A DNA stretch of 64,000 bases from Ketobacter alkanivorans (GTDB taxonomy: Bacteria; Pseudomonadota; Gammaproteobacteria; Pseudomonadales; Ketobacteraceae). Below the pieces are notes generated by a model. That model had not been told where the DNA came from. It worked only from the letters and a program-made list of their open reading frames with translations, and made no database searches. The position numbers and the translations under genes are program-made. The stretch is from NCBI RefSeq assembly GCF_002863865.1, contig NZ_CP022684.1, positions 496,001 through 560,000 on the forward strand. The letters are read 5' to 3'. Shown here one piece after another: positions 46,565 to 55,381 of this stretch. Each line of letters starts with the position of its first letter. The stretch's first letter is position 1.

Positions 46565-48562
46565 TTAATCCTCTTCTTGTTTTAATTCAAGCTCAATTAG
46601 CTCATCGCCCTCGTTAACCAGCTCGCCTTCGTTGAAGAATATCGCTTTCACAAAACCGGTTTTTTGAGCACGGATTCCATGTTCCATTTTCATGGCCTCG
46701 ACAGTAACCAGCAAGTCACCTGCATGTACTTGATCGCCGTCACTAACGGCAACGTGAACAATACGCCCATTCATCGGTGCCCTCAGATGTTTTTCTGATT
46801 GAGGATCAACCACTGATACCGGAGAATATCGATATAATTGCACATGGGAATTGCCGGAATCCTTGAACAATACAACACTGTCATCAGTGGAAATCACTGT
46901 CAGCGTCAAGGACAGGCCTCCCGTTACGGCCAATCTATCCCCTTCAAGCCTGCATTGAAGTGTCAGGCTCAGTTCTGAACAGATCGCCACGATCTCATCA
47001 CCATAAAAACTGAGATCCACTTTTATCTGCGCACGATCATTATTAAAGAAGCAAAACTGCTGACTAATAGCTCCATTCACATGCCAACCTTTCAAAACCT
47101 GCCAGGGCTCGCCGGATGATTCGGTAGAGTGCCCCTTCAGCGCCAGATAGACCCCGGCAAGCACATAGTCAATATCATCTTTTGGTGCGCTTTCGAACGC
47201 CAGTTCTGATTGATGATCTTCGATAAAATGAGTGCTCAGGTTTCCCGCGCAGAACGCATCATGGGCAACCAAGCTCCCCAGAAAGCTGATGTTGGTATTT
47301 AACCCAAACAAGTTAATCTGTCGAAGTGCGCGCTGCATGCGATGTATAGCTTGATCACGATTTTTATCCCATACAATCAGCTTGGCGATCATAGGGTCGT
47401 AAAACACGCTGATTTCATCACCCTGTACCACACCTGAATCAATTCGCAGATGTACAGATGGATCCGGCAGACGTAGGTAATGAATGATACCTGTGGAAGG
47501 CAAGAAGTCCTTTGAGGTATCTTCAGCGTAGATCCGAACTTCGATCGCGTGGCCGTCAATCCTGATCTGTTCCTGCGTCAATGGCAATGGATTACCTTCT
47601 GCCACACGCACTTGCCATTCAACAAGATCCTGTCCGGTTATCATCTCGGTTACCGGGTGTTCAACCTGCAAGCGGGTGTTCATTTCCATGAAATAAAAAT
47701 CACCCGAAGACGCAAGCAGAAATTCGATCGTACCGGCCCCTTCGTATCCAATTGCTTTAGCCGCCCGCACCGCAGCCTCACCCATACGGCTGCGAGTAGT
47801 CGGATCTAAACCTGGTGCAGGAGCCTCCTCAATCACTTTTTGGTGTCTACGTTGAATAGAGCAGTCCCGTTCAGACATATAAACAGCATTGCCATACTGA
47901 TCAGCAAAAACCTGAATCTCAACATGACGAGGCTGATTGATATACTTTTCTATGAGTATATGATCATCCCCAAATGATGACTGAGCCTCACGCTTACAGG
48001 CGCTCAAAGCAGCATCAAAATCGTTCTCGCTGGCAACGATGCGCATGCCTTTTCCGCCACCGCCCATGGATGCTTTTAAGAGCACGGGATAGCCAATAGC
48101 GCCAGCTTGCTGTTTTAAAAATGCAGAATCCTGGGTGTCACCATGATAGCCAGGCACCAGTGGCACGCCTGCATCCTGCATAATATGCTTGGCCTGAGAT
48201 TTTGATCCCATTGCCACCATTGCGCTGGCCGGAGGGCCGATTAGTACAACATTGTTTTCTAAGCAGCGTTGCGCAAAGCTAGCATTCTCGGACAAAAAGC
48301 CATAACCAGGATGAATAGCATCCACTCCTGAGCGCTTCGCAACATCCAAAAGACGATCCATATTAAGATAGCTCTCAGCTGCAGATGATGGTCCAATCCA
48401 ATACGCTTCATCGGCCTGCAGAACATGTTGGGCATATCGATCCGCATCGGAGTACACAGCAACAGCCTCGATATCAAGCCGATTTAATGTTCGAATGATG
48501 CGACAAGCTATTTCACCACGATTTGCAATCAACACTTTCTTAAATAATTTATTCGTCGACAT
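46565..48562 (-). CDS. liuD: 3-methylcrotonyl-CoA carboxylase, biotin-containing alpha subunit
   Basis: The 665-residue protein has a biotin carboxylase half (KVLIANRGEIACRIIRT at the start, HPGYGFLSENASFA, the Gly-rich ATP loop KASMGGGGKGMRI, EMNTRLQVEHPVTE) and a C-terminal biotin carrier domain with Lys625 in EAMKMEHG. With LiuB it carboxylates 3-methylcrotonyl-CoA to 3-methylglutaconyl-CoA. The start is the ATG at 48562, two bases after the liuC stop, with GAGG ten bases before it; a longer frame would overlap liuC. It lies in the middle of the leucine-degradation operon, which separates it from other biotin carboxylases such as propionyl- or acetyl-CoA carboxylase. Confidence 0.96.
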   Translation of the reverse strand: MSTNKLFKKVLIANRGEIACRIIRTLNRLDIEAVAVYSDADRYAQHVLQADEAYWIGPSSAAESYLNMDRLLDVAKRSGVDAIHPGYGFLSENASFAQRCLENNVVLIGPPASAMVAMGSKSQAKHIMQDAGVPLVPGYHGDTQDSAFLKQQAGAIGYPVLLKASMGGGGKGMRIVASENDFDAALSACKREAQSSFGDDHILIEKYINQPRHVEIQVFADQYGNAVYMSERDCSIQRRHQKVIEEAPAPGLDPTTRSRMGEAAVRAAKAIGYEGAGTIEFLLASSGDFYFMEMNTRLQVEHPVTEMITGQDLVEWQVRVAEGNPLPLTQEQIRIDGHAIEVRIYAEDTSKDFLPSTGIIHYLRLPDPSVHLRIDSGVVQGDEISVFYDPMIAKLIVWDKNRDQAIHRMQRALRQINLFGLNTNISFLGSLVAHDAFCAGNLSTHFIEDHQSELAFESAPKDDIDYVLAGVYLALKGHSTESSGEPWQVLKGWHVNGAISQQFCFFNNDRAQIKVDLSFYGDEIVAICSELSLTLQCRLEGDRLAVTGGLSLTLTVISTDDSVVLFKDSGNSHVQLYRYSPVSVVDPQSEKHLRAPMNGRIVHVAVSDGDQVHAGDLLVTVEAMKMEHGIRAQKTGFVKAIFFNEGELVNEGDELIELELKQEED

Positions 48563-48564
48563 GA

Positions 48565-49359
48565 TTAATTGGCCTCGCCCTTTACCCGCCATGCAGGTGG
48601 TCGTTTTTCAAGGAAGCTGGTTAATCCTTCCTGCCCCTCTTCCGACACCCTGATGTCTGCTATAAGCTTGGCAGTCTGAGTAATTGTCTTATCGCCTATG
48701 CGCTCATGGGCGATAGCGTTGATTAGTTGCTTACAATGTGCCGTTGCATCCGGGCCATTTTTAGCGGCCACATTAGCCAATGCGATAACTTCACAGTCAA
48801 GTTGATCACGCGGAAATGCAGCCTGAATCAAACCCACACTTACTGCCATGTCTGCATCAAACACCTCTGCGCTCAGCATGAATCTGCGAGCATTGCGTAT
48901 CCCCATGGCCTCGATCACATAAGGGCTGATAACAGCCGGCACCAAGCCTATTTTGACTTCGCTCAGGCAAAAGGTGGCACCCGTATCAGCGAATGCCACA
49001 TCGCACGCACTGATCAAGCCCAGCGCACCACCAAAGGACGCACCGACAACTTTTGCAATTACCATTTTGGGTAACGTATACACACGATGCATAAGCCCAG
49101 CCAGTCTAAGTGCGTCTGCTTCATTTTCTTCGCGGCTTAGGGATGCCATGCTTTTCATCCAATTCAGATCTGCACCCGCTGAAAAGTTTCGTCCTTCTGC
49201 CTGCAACACAACCACCCGGCAAGCGTTATTATGTGCTGCTGTTTCGAACGCATCCGTCAACTCCCTAATCATTTGATCGTCGAAAGCATTGTGAACGGTT
49301 GGCCGATTCATGGTGATGAATGTAATGTCTGACTGTTGTTGTACGTTGACATAATCCAT
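48565..49359 (-). CDS. liuC: Methylglutaconyl-CoA hydratase (enoyl-CoA hydratase family)
   Basis: The 264-residue crotonase-fold protein has the oxyanion-hole segment GRNFSAGADLNWM, the second loop GASFGGALGLISACD and the catalytic-Glu region CLSEVKIGLVPAVISPYV. In this operon it should hydrate 3-methylglutaconyl-CoA to HMG-CoA. GAGG lies seven bases before the ATG, and the gene follows liuB with nine bases between. The specific substrate is inferred from the operon, because the crotonase family is broad. Confidence 0.93.
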   Translation of the reverse strand: MDYVNVQQQSDITFITMNRPTVHNAFDDQMIRELTDAFETAAHNNACRVVVLQAEGRNFSAGADLNWMKSMASLSREENEADALRLAGLMHRVYTLPKMVIAKVVGASFGGALGLISACDVAFADTGATFCLSEVKIGLVPAVISPYVIEAMGIRNARRFMLSAEVFDADMAVSVGLIQAAFPRDQLDCEVIALANVAAKNGPDATAHCKQLINAIAHERIGDKTITQTAKLIADIRVSEEGQEGLTSFLEKRPPAWRVKGEAN

Positions 49360-49368
49360 AGCAATGCC

Positions 49369-50976
49369 TCACATACGAAACACGCCAAAGCGCGTATCGG
49401 GTATAGGTGCATTGAGCGCAGCACTGATTGAAAGCCCCAAAACATCGCGGGTCTGGGCAGGATCGATCACACCGTCATCCCATAACCGGGCACTTGCATA
49501 ATAAGGGTGACCTTGGGCCTCATAGGTATCAATAATGGGTTGCTTGAACGCTTTTTCATCTGCCTCCGGCCAAATCTCGCCATTTCGCGTCAGGTTATCC
49601 TTTTTGATTTGCGCCAATACACCCGCAGCCTGTTCGCCCCCCATTACCGAGATACGCGCATTAGGCCACATGAAAAGAAACCGTGGATCATAAGCACGCC
49701 CGCACATTCCGTAGTTGCCTGCGCCAAAGCTGCCGCCAGTAATGATGGTTATTTTGGGTACCTGAGCACAAGCAACGGCCGTTACCATTTTTGCACCATG
49801 CTTGGCAATGCCTTCTGATTCGTATTTTCGCCCCACCATAAACCCGGTTACATTCTGCAAAAATACCAAAGGAATCTTACGTTGCGCGCACAGCTCGATA
49901 AAGTGTGCACCTTTTTGGGATGACTCACTGAATAGCACCCCGTTGTTTGCGACTATGCCAACTGGGTATCCCCAGATCCGGGCAAACCCACAGACCAAGG
50001 TGGTACCATACAGCGCCTTAAATTCATCAAATTCAGAACCGTCCACTGTGCGGGCAATCACCTCACGCACGTCGTAAGGCGTTTTCAAATCCGCGGGCAC
50101 TACGCCGTATATTTCTGCAGGATCATAACGGGGCAATACAGGCTGAGCCACGTCCATTTGGAGGTGTTTTTTGCGGTTCAAACGTTTAACTGCTGCCCGT
50201 GCCAACTGCAACGCATGCTCATCGTTTTCAGCGTAATGATCAGCTACCCCGGAAGTACGACAGTGAACATCAGCCCCACCGAGATCTTCTGCGGTCACCT
50301 CCTCTCCGGTTGCTGCCTTCACCAACGGAGGCCCTGCAAGAAAAATCGTACCTTGCTCTTTAACGATGATGCTTTCATCTGCCATGGCTGGAATGTACGC
50401 TCCACCGGCCGTGCAAGACCCCATTACTACGGCGATCTGAGGAATGCCCTTCGCCGACATATTGGCCTGATTAAAGAAGATCCTGCCAAAATGTTCGCGA
50501 TCAGGAAACACTTCATCCTGGCGAGGTAAATTAGCCCCTCCAGAATCGACCAGGTATACACACGGCAAATGATTCTGCTCTGCAATGGCTTGGGCACGGA
50601 GATGTTTTTTTACCGTGAGTGGATAGTAACTGCCCCCTTTCACGGTCGCATCGTTGGCCACCACCATGCATTCCAATCCATGAATCCTGCCAATGCCGGC
50701 TATGGCTCCTGCCGCAGGCACCTGCTCATCATAAACGTTATGCGCCGCTAATTGACCCAGCTCCAGAAAAGGTGAACCTTGATCCAGCAGACGTGCAACA
50801 CGTTCACGGGGTAATAACTTACCGCGGGCGAGGTGTTTCAGTTGCGCTTTTTCACCTCCGCCCTGCTTTATGGCTGCGGTAACATCCCAAAGCTCTTTCA
50901 CCAGCTTGTTCATTCCTTCTTGATTCGCTATGAACTCAGCAGAATGAGGGTTGATTTTACTTTCCAAAATCGCCAT
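49369..50976 (-). CDS. liuB: 3-methylcrotonyl-CoA carboxylase, carboxyltransferase beta subunit
   Basis: The 535-residue protein has both halves of a biotin-dependent carboxyltransferase: the N-terminal part with [18 protein letters not shown] and [17 protein letters not shown], and the C-terminal part with [57 protein letters not shown]. The latter is typical of methylcrotonyl-CoA carboxylase rather than propionyl-CoA carboxylase. It transfers the carboxyl group from biotin on LiuD. AGGG lies nine bases before the ATG, and liuA is 26 bases upstream. Confidence 0.97.
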   Translation of the reverse strand: MAILESKINPHSAEFIANQEGMNKLVKELWDVTAAIKQGGGEKAQLKHLARGKLLPRERVARLLDQGSPFLELGQLAAHNVYDEQVPAAGAIAGIGRIHGLECMVVANDATVKGGSYYPLTVKKHLRAQAIAEQNHLPCVYLVDSGGANLPRQDEVFPDREHFGRIFFNQANMSAKGIPQIAVVMGSCTAGGAYIPAMADESIIVKEQGTIFLAGPPLVKAATGEEVTAEDLGGADVHCRTSGVADHYAENDEHALQLARAAVKRLNRKKHLQMDVAQPVLPRYDPAEIYGVVPADLKTPYDVREVIARTVDGSEFDEFKALYGTTLVCGFARIWGYPVGIVANNGVLFSESSQKGAHFIELCAQRKIPLVFLQNVTGFMVGRKYESEGIAKHGAKMVTAVACAQVPKITIITGGSFGAGNYGMCGRAYDPRFLFMWPNARISVMGGEQAAGVLAQIKKDNLTRNGEIWPEADEKAFKQPIIDTYEAQGHPYYASARLWDDGVIDPAQTRDVLGLSISAALNAPIPDTRFGVFRM

Positions 50977-51002
50977 GAATATAAACCCTATTGAATATGG
51001 CC

Positions 51003-52172
51003 TCAGGCCGTTTCATTAAACAATTCGCGCCCAATCAACATCCGCCGAATCTCCGATGTACCTGCACCAATTTCATAAAGCTTTGCATCGCGCAACAAGC
51101 GGCCTGTCGGGTATTCATTAATATAGCCATTGCCACCCAGGGTCTGAATCGCATCCAATGCGCATTTGGTTGCGTTTTCGGCTGTGTAAAGAATGACAGC
51201 AGCAGCATCTTTGCGAGTGGTTTCTCCACGGTCACAGGCCTGAGCAACCGCGTATAAATAAGCTCGGCTGGCATTGGTTATGGTATACATATCGGCCACC
51301 TTTCCTTGCATCAGCTGGAATTCACCAATAGCCTTACCAAATTGCTTACGCTCGTGAATATAGGGCACCACCACATCAAGACAGGCCAGCATAATGCCAG
51401 TAGGCCCACCCGATAACACAACCCGCTCGTAATCGAGGCCGCTCATTAACACTTTTACACCTTGATTCAGTTGCCCCAAGATGTTTTCCTCTGGCACCTC
51501 ACAATCTTCAAACACTAATTCACATGTGTTGGAACCGCGCATGCCCAATTTGTCCAGTTTCTGCGCTTGAGAAAAGCCTTTAAAGCCGCGCTCAACGATA
51601 AACGCTGTAATACCATGGGGGCCCTTTTCCAGATCAGTTTTTGCGTAGATCACATAGGTGTTTGCATCGGGGCCGTTCGTAATCCACATCTTGCTGCCGT
51701 TAAGAATATAACGATCGCCCTTTTTTTCTGCGCGCAGTTTCATGCTGACCACATCCGAACCCGCATTCGGCTCGCTCATCGCCAACGCACCAATGTGCTC
51801 TCCACTTACCAGCTTGGGTAGGTATTTAGTTTTTTGCTGTGCATTGCCATTACGGTGAATTTGGTTAACGCACAAATTTGAGTGAGCACCATAGCTAAGG
51901 CCCACTGAAGCAGAAGCTCTACTGATTTCCTCCATGGCAATTGCATGGGCAAGATACCCCATATCGCTGCCACCAAACTCCTCTGCTACTGTCATACCCA
52001 GCAGGCCCAATTCACCAAACTTTTTCCATAGATCCATAGGGAACTGATTACTGGAATCTACTTCAGCTGCTCTAGGTGCGATCTCTGCTTTGGCAAAACG
52101 ATTTACGGTATCCCGCAATGCATCCATTGTTTCGCCGAAACCAAAATTTAAGGAGGGATAGAGCGTTGTCAT
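51003..52172 (-). CDS. liuA: Isovaleryl-CoA dehydrogenase
   Basis: The 389-residue acyl-CoA dehydrogenase has [30 protein letters not shown], and [36 protein letters not shown]. Glu249 in [12 protein letters not shown] is at the position of the catalytic base special to isovaleryl-CoA dehydrogenases, which lies on a different helix from that in straight-chain enzymes. It oxidises isovaleryl-CoA to 3-methylcrotonyl-CoA and passes electrons to ETF. AAGGA lies eight bases before the ATG. It is 35 bases after liuR and should be on the same transcript. Confidence 0.97.
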   Translation of the reverse strand: MTTLYPSLNFGFGETMDALRDTVNRFAKAEIAPRAAEVDSSNQFPMDLWKKFGELGLLGMTVAEEFGGSDMGYLAHAIAMEEISRASASVGLSYGAHSNLCVNQIHRNGNAQQKTKYLPKLVSGEHIGALAMSEPNAGSDVVSMKLRAEKKGDRYILNGSKMWITNGPDANTYVIYAKTDLEKGPHGITAFIVERGFKGFSQAQKLDKLGMRGSNTCELVFEDCEVPEENILGQLNQGVKVLMSGLDYERVVLSGGPTGIMLACLDVVVPYIHERKQFGKAIGEFQLMQGKVADMYTITNASRAYLYAVAQACDRGETTRKDAAAVILYTAENATKCALDAIQTLGGNGYINEYPTGRLLRDAKLYEIGAGTSEIRRMLIGRELFNETA

Positions 52173-52207
52173 GATGATGATCCTTTCTTTAAGCTTTACG
52201 TGATTAT

Positions 52208-52630
52208 CTATTGCCCAGCTTTAAGCGCATTTACACAGCGCTGGCGAGCCTCTTTTAGTTCAATTTTCATAATTTCGATGTCATGAAGTTGCTGATCCAG
52301 TAGCGCTTCCTTTTCATCAAGCATGGCAAGAAACTGCTGAAGCTGCTTGGAATTACCTGAATCAGGATCATACATATCGAAGAGAACGCGACTTTCTGCC
52401 AGAGTAAATCCGAGGCGCTTTCCTCTAAGAATAAGCTTGAGCAGCACGCGATCACGGGGCCCATAAATGCGTTTTTGCCCTTCCCGCTTGGGGGTCAACA
52501 GACCCTGATCCTCATAGAAGCGGATAGCACGGGTTGTAATATCAAATTCGCGGGATAGATCACTGATTGTGTATGTGACTGATTTTACTTCTAATTTTGA
52601 GTCCGTCATGGGTTCTTTCGCTGCTGGCAT
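52208..52630 (-). CDS. liuR: MerR-family regulator of the leucine-degradation operon
   Basis: The 140-residue protein has a MerR winged helix ([26 protein letters not shown], then [29 protein letters not shown]) and a dimerisation coiled coil ([23 protein letters not shown]). No metal-binding Cys motif is seen. It is the first gene of liuRABCD-aacS, the position of LiuR in other gammaproteobacteria, where it controls branched-chain amino acid breakdown. The N-terminus may start at the first ATG (52630) or at an ATG seven codons later; ribosome sites are weak for both. A palindrome lies about 65 bases upstream. Confidence 0.93.
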   Translation of the reverse strand: MPAAKEPMTDSKLEVKSVTYTISDLSREFDITTRAIRFYEDQGLLTPKREGQKRIYGPRDRVLLKLILRGKRLGFTLAESRVLFDMYDPDSGNSKQLQQFLAMLDEKEALLDQQLHDIEIMKIELKEARQRCVNALKAGQ

Positions 52631-52683
52631 TCGCTAATAAGGGCCCGAATGTAGATCAATATAAAGGGTTCTGATTAACGCCA

Positions 52684-52712
52684 ATACTAGTTGACGTTTA
52701 CGTAAAGGTAAA
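52684..52712 (-). promoter_or_regulatory. Candidate liuR promoter with palindromic operator in the spacer
   Basis: On the minus strand TTTACC (52712-52707) and TAGTAT (52689-52684) are spaced by 17 bases. The spacer contains the perfect palindrome TTTACGTAAA (52697-52706), flanked by GACG. A MerR-type regulator is expected to bind between -35 and -10, so this suits autoregulation by LiuR. MerR spacers are usually 19-20 bases, so the exact hexamers are uncertain. Confidence 0.5.
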
Positions 52713-52806
52713 TAGTCGATATTAAGGTATCAGTTTGCCCTCCTGCTGTTATAAAAACCTGTTACCATCGAATTTATCCATAATTGACAATCAGTTAGAG
52801 GCTTCA

Positions 52807-53640
52807 ATGACTAAGACCGTTCTCATTACCGGCTGCTCAAGTGGAATCGGAAAGCAGCTTTCGATGGCAATGCTGGATAAAGGCTATCGAGTGATATCCA
52901 CTGCTCGTTCACTCGAGAAAATTGCTGACTTAAGGGCGAAAGGTGCCATTACCTTGGCACTGGACGTTACTGTGCAAGCCAGCATTGATGACGCCTTGAA
53001 TCAGATAAGCGCCCAAGGACATTGCATCGACATCCTGGTCAACAATGCTGGCTATGGGGCGATGGGGCCTGTGGCAGAAATGCCATCCGATGAGCTGGAA
53101 AAACAATTCGCCACCAATGTTTTCGGGCCAGTGTACATGGTACGAGCCTGCGTACCTCATATGCGCCAACGCGGCGGGCTGATTGTTAATATCGGTTCGG
53201 TGTCGGGCATTTTGGTTACCCCGTTTTCGGGCGCTTACTGTGCCACCAAAGCTGCACTGCATGCTCTTTCAGATGCGATGCGCATGGAGCTTGCCCCTTT
53301 CAATATAAACGTTATGACGGTTATGCCCGGCGCAATAGAGTCAGAGTTTGGCAACAGCGCTGAATCCTCGCTTACACGTACGCTACCCGAAGACTCGCTC
53401 TATGAGTGGGTAAGAGACGGCATCCAAAAGCGGGCTCAGGCCTCACAATCCAACCCCACACCAACCGGTCAATTTGTAAAGGCACTGCTGAAAAATATAG
53501 AAGCAGTCAAGCCGAAGGCAGAGGTAGCCATTGGCAACGGCAGTACTGTCCTGCCGTTGCTGGCGAGGGTCCTGCCCACCAAGTTAAGGGATGCAATCCT
53601 CAAACGTTCCTTTGGCTTACATCAACCCCCTACTCGATAA
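52807..53640 (+). CDS. Short-chain dehydrogenase/reductase
   Basis: The 277-residue classical SDR has the nucleotide motif TGCSSGIG at residues 8-15, NNAGYG, a catalytic Ser in IGSVSG and Tyr/Lys in AYCATKAAL. The substrate is not evident. The start at 52807 is preceded by AGAGG five bases upstream; the open frame to 52735 lacks such a site. It is divergent from liuR and points into the alkyl-DHAP-synthase-like/GlpD/FGGY set, with 138 bases before the next gene. It may reduce or oxidise a lipid carbonyl in the same pathway, for example a fatty alcohol or acyl-DHAP, but that is inference. Confidence 0.9.
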   Translation: MTKTVLITGCSSGIGKQLSMAMLDKGYRVISTARSLEKIADLRAKGAITLALDVTVQASIDDALNQISAQGHCIDILVNNAGYGAMGPVAEMPSDELEKQFATNVFGPVYMVRACVPHMRQRGGLIVNIGSVSGILVTPFSGAYCATKAALHALSDAMRMELAPFNINVMTVMPGAIESEFGNSAESSLTRTLPEDSLYEWVRDGIQKRAQASQSNPTPTGQFVKALLKNIEAVKPKAEVAIGNGSTVLPLLARVLPTKLRDAILKRSFGLHQPPTR

Positions 53641-53778
53641 GCGGAAATAGTTCTAAAGCTTTCCTATACTTACTCTCTGAACTTGCTTATAGAACAAACC
53701 CACCGGCCAACTTAACTTATCCAGTACCAGCGCATCCGGCTAACAACCGGATGCAGGCGACCACGACAGGTAACCTAA

Positions 53779-55380
53779 ATGCGACGATGGAATGGCTGGG
53801 GTGATGAATCTAATCATTACCCCCTCAAAGAGGAAGCAAAGCAATTTCTTGGGCAACAGATCGGGCCAGGTAACCCTCTGCCGGATGCAAGTCTGGAAAC
53901 AGTGATAGCGTCAGTGCCTGCCTCCCGCCTGCCGGAACACCCGCTAATCAATACAGATGCCGAGCACAGGGTGCGCCACGCCAGAGGCCAGAGCTTGCCA
54001 GACTGGCTGGCCCTTCACTCGGGCAATATCGGGCAGTTCCCCGATGGGGTAGCGTTCCCCGAGAGCGCAGATCAGGTGAGAGAACTAATGAACTACGCTG
54101 TTCAAAACCATGTAGAGTTGATCACCTATGGCGGTGGTTCTTCCGTGGCCGGACACATTAATCCGCGCCCATCGGAGCGCCCCACTCTTACGTTGAGCAT
54201 GCTGAATTTTAACCAGCTGATCCATCTGGATCGGGAAAGCAACCTGGCCACGTTTGGCGCGGGCACTCCAGGGCCCCTAATCGAATCACAACTCAAACCC
54301 CATGGATATATGCTGGGGCACTTCCCGCAATCCTGGGAGCTGTCCACCGTAGGTGGCTGGGTTGCCAGCCGTTCCAGCGGCCAGCAATCGCTTCGCTACG
54401 GCCGTATTGAGCAGCTCTTTGCTGGCGCCAATATAGAAACAACAGAGGGCACTCTATCCATACCAACCATTCCCGCCTCATCCGCTGGCCCGGATATCCG
54501 TGAGATAATTTTAGGTTCCGAAGGAAGAATGGGAGTCATAACCGACGTCACCGTTCGAGTCTCTCCTCTACCGGAGCAGGAGCGCTTTTATGTTGTCTTT
54601 TTTCCAGACTGGGACAGTGGTGTGCAGGCTGTGCGCTACCTCACCCAGCAACGGATACCTCTGTCGATGATGAGGCTCAGCAATCCCCAGGAAACCTGGA
54701 CTCAATTGAAGTTGGCGGGGCATGCCACTGCAATAAACGTTCTAGAACGCTACTTGTCGCTAAGAGGGGCTAGAACACAGAAATGCATGTTTACCTTTGG
54801 CGTCACCGGCAGCAAAGCCGCGTGCAAGTCGGCTCTGGCTCTGGCAGCACCGGTCATCAAGCAATTCGAAGGCGTAAACACGGGCACCCTTCTGGGCAAA
54901 AAGTGGGAAGAAAATCGCTTCAAGTCACCCTATCTACGTCACGGATTGTGGGAGCAAGGCTATGCGGTAGACACGCTTGAAACTGCTGTTGACTGGGTGC
55001 GAGTACCTGCCGCTGTAGATGCCATAGAGCGGGCTATTAATAACACATTAAAATCAGCCGGTGAGAGAATTCATGTTTTCACACACCTTTCCCACGTTTA
55101 CAACCAAGGGTCGAGCATATACACCACCTACGTTTTTCGGTGCGCGAAGACCTATGACGAAACCCTGGATCGCTGGCGCAGAATAAAGCAAGCCGCAAGC
55201 CAAGCTATAATCAAAAATGGCGGCACCATCAGCCACCAACATGGTGTTGGAACCGACCACGCACCATACCTTAAGGCAGAGAAAGGCGAATTGGGTATTG
55301 CGGCGATCGACCGCCTCTGTCACCAATTTGATCCCAACGGCATTATGAACCCAGGCAAATTATTGCCTCAGGATCAATAG
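53779..55380 (+). CDS. FAD-binding oxidoreductase, alkylglycerone-phosphate synthase-like
   Basis: The 533-residue protein resembles alkyl-DHAP synthase (AGPS). Seen are RRWNGWGDES at the N-terminus, RVRHARGQSLPDW, the FAD P-loop region ITYGGGSSVAGHINP, STVGGWVASRSSGQQSLRYGRIEQL, HLSHVYNQGSSIYTTYVF and the His-rich SHQHGVGTDH near the C-terminus, then the PNGIMNPGKLL ending. AGPS makes the ether bond of ether lipids by exchanging an acyl chain of acyl-DHAP for a fatty alcohol. The region AGPS uses is intact by eye, with SHQHGVG where the animal enzyme has SHHHGVG. One base separates it from the GlpD-like gene. The bacterial function may be synthesis or the reverse, breakdown of alkylglycerols. 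D-lactate dehydrogenases share the fold but fit these motifs less well. Confidence 0.87.
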   Translation: MRRWNGWGDESNHYPLKEEAKQFLGQQIGPGNPLPDASLETVIASVPASRLPEHPLINTDAEHRVRHARGQSLPDWLALHSGNIGQFPDGVAFPESADQVRELMNYAVQNHVELITYGGGSSVAGHINPRPSERPTLTLSMLNFNQLIHLDRESNLATFGAGTPGPLIESQLKPHGYMLGHFPQSWELSTVGGWVASRSSGQQSLRYGRIEQLFAGANIETTEGTLSIPTIPASSAGPDIREIILGSEGRMGVITDVTVRVSPLPEQERFYVVFFPDWDSGVQAVRYLTQQRIPLSMMRLSNPQETWTQLKLAGHATAINVLERYLSLRGARTQKCMFTFGVTGSKAACKSALALAAPVIKQFEGVNTGTLLGKKWEENRFKSPYLRHGLWEQGYAVDTLETAVDWVRVPAAVDAIERAINNTLKSAGERIHVFTHLSHVYNQGSSIYTTYVFRCAKTYDETLDRWRRIKQAASQAIIKNGGTISHQHGVGTDHAPYLKAEKGELGIAAIDRLCHQFDPNGIMNPGKLLPQDQ

Positions 55381-55381
55381 T

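Noticed and set aside
52195..52203. TTTACGTGA between liuR and liuA as a second LiuR site
   Set aside because: Only one half of the palindrome matches, and it lies in a 35-base gap inside the operon, so it is probably chance.
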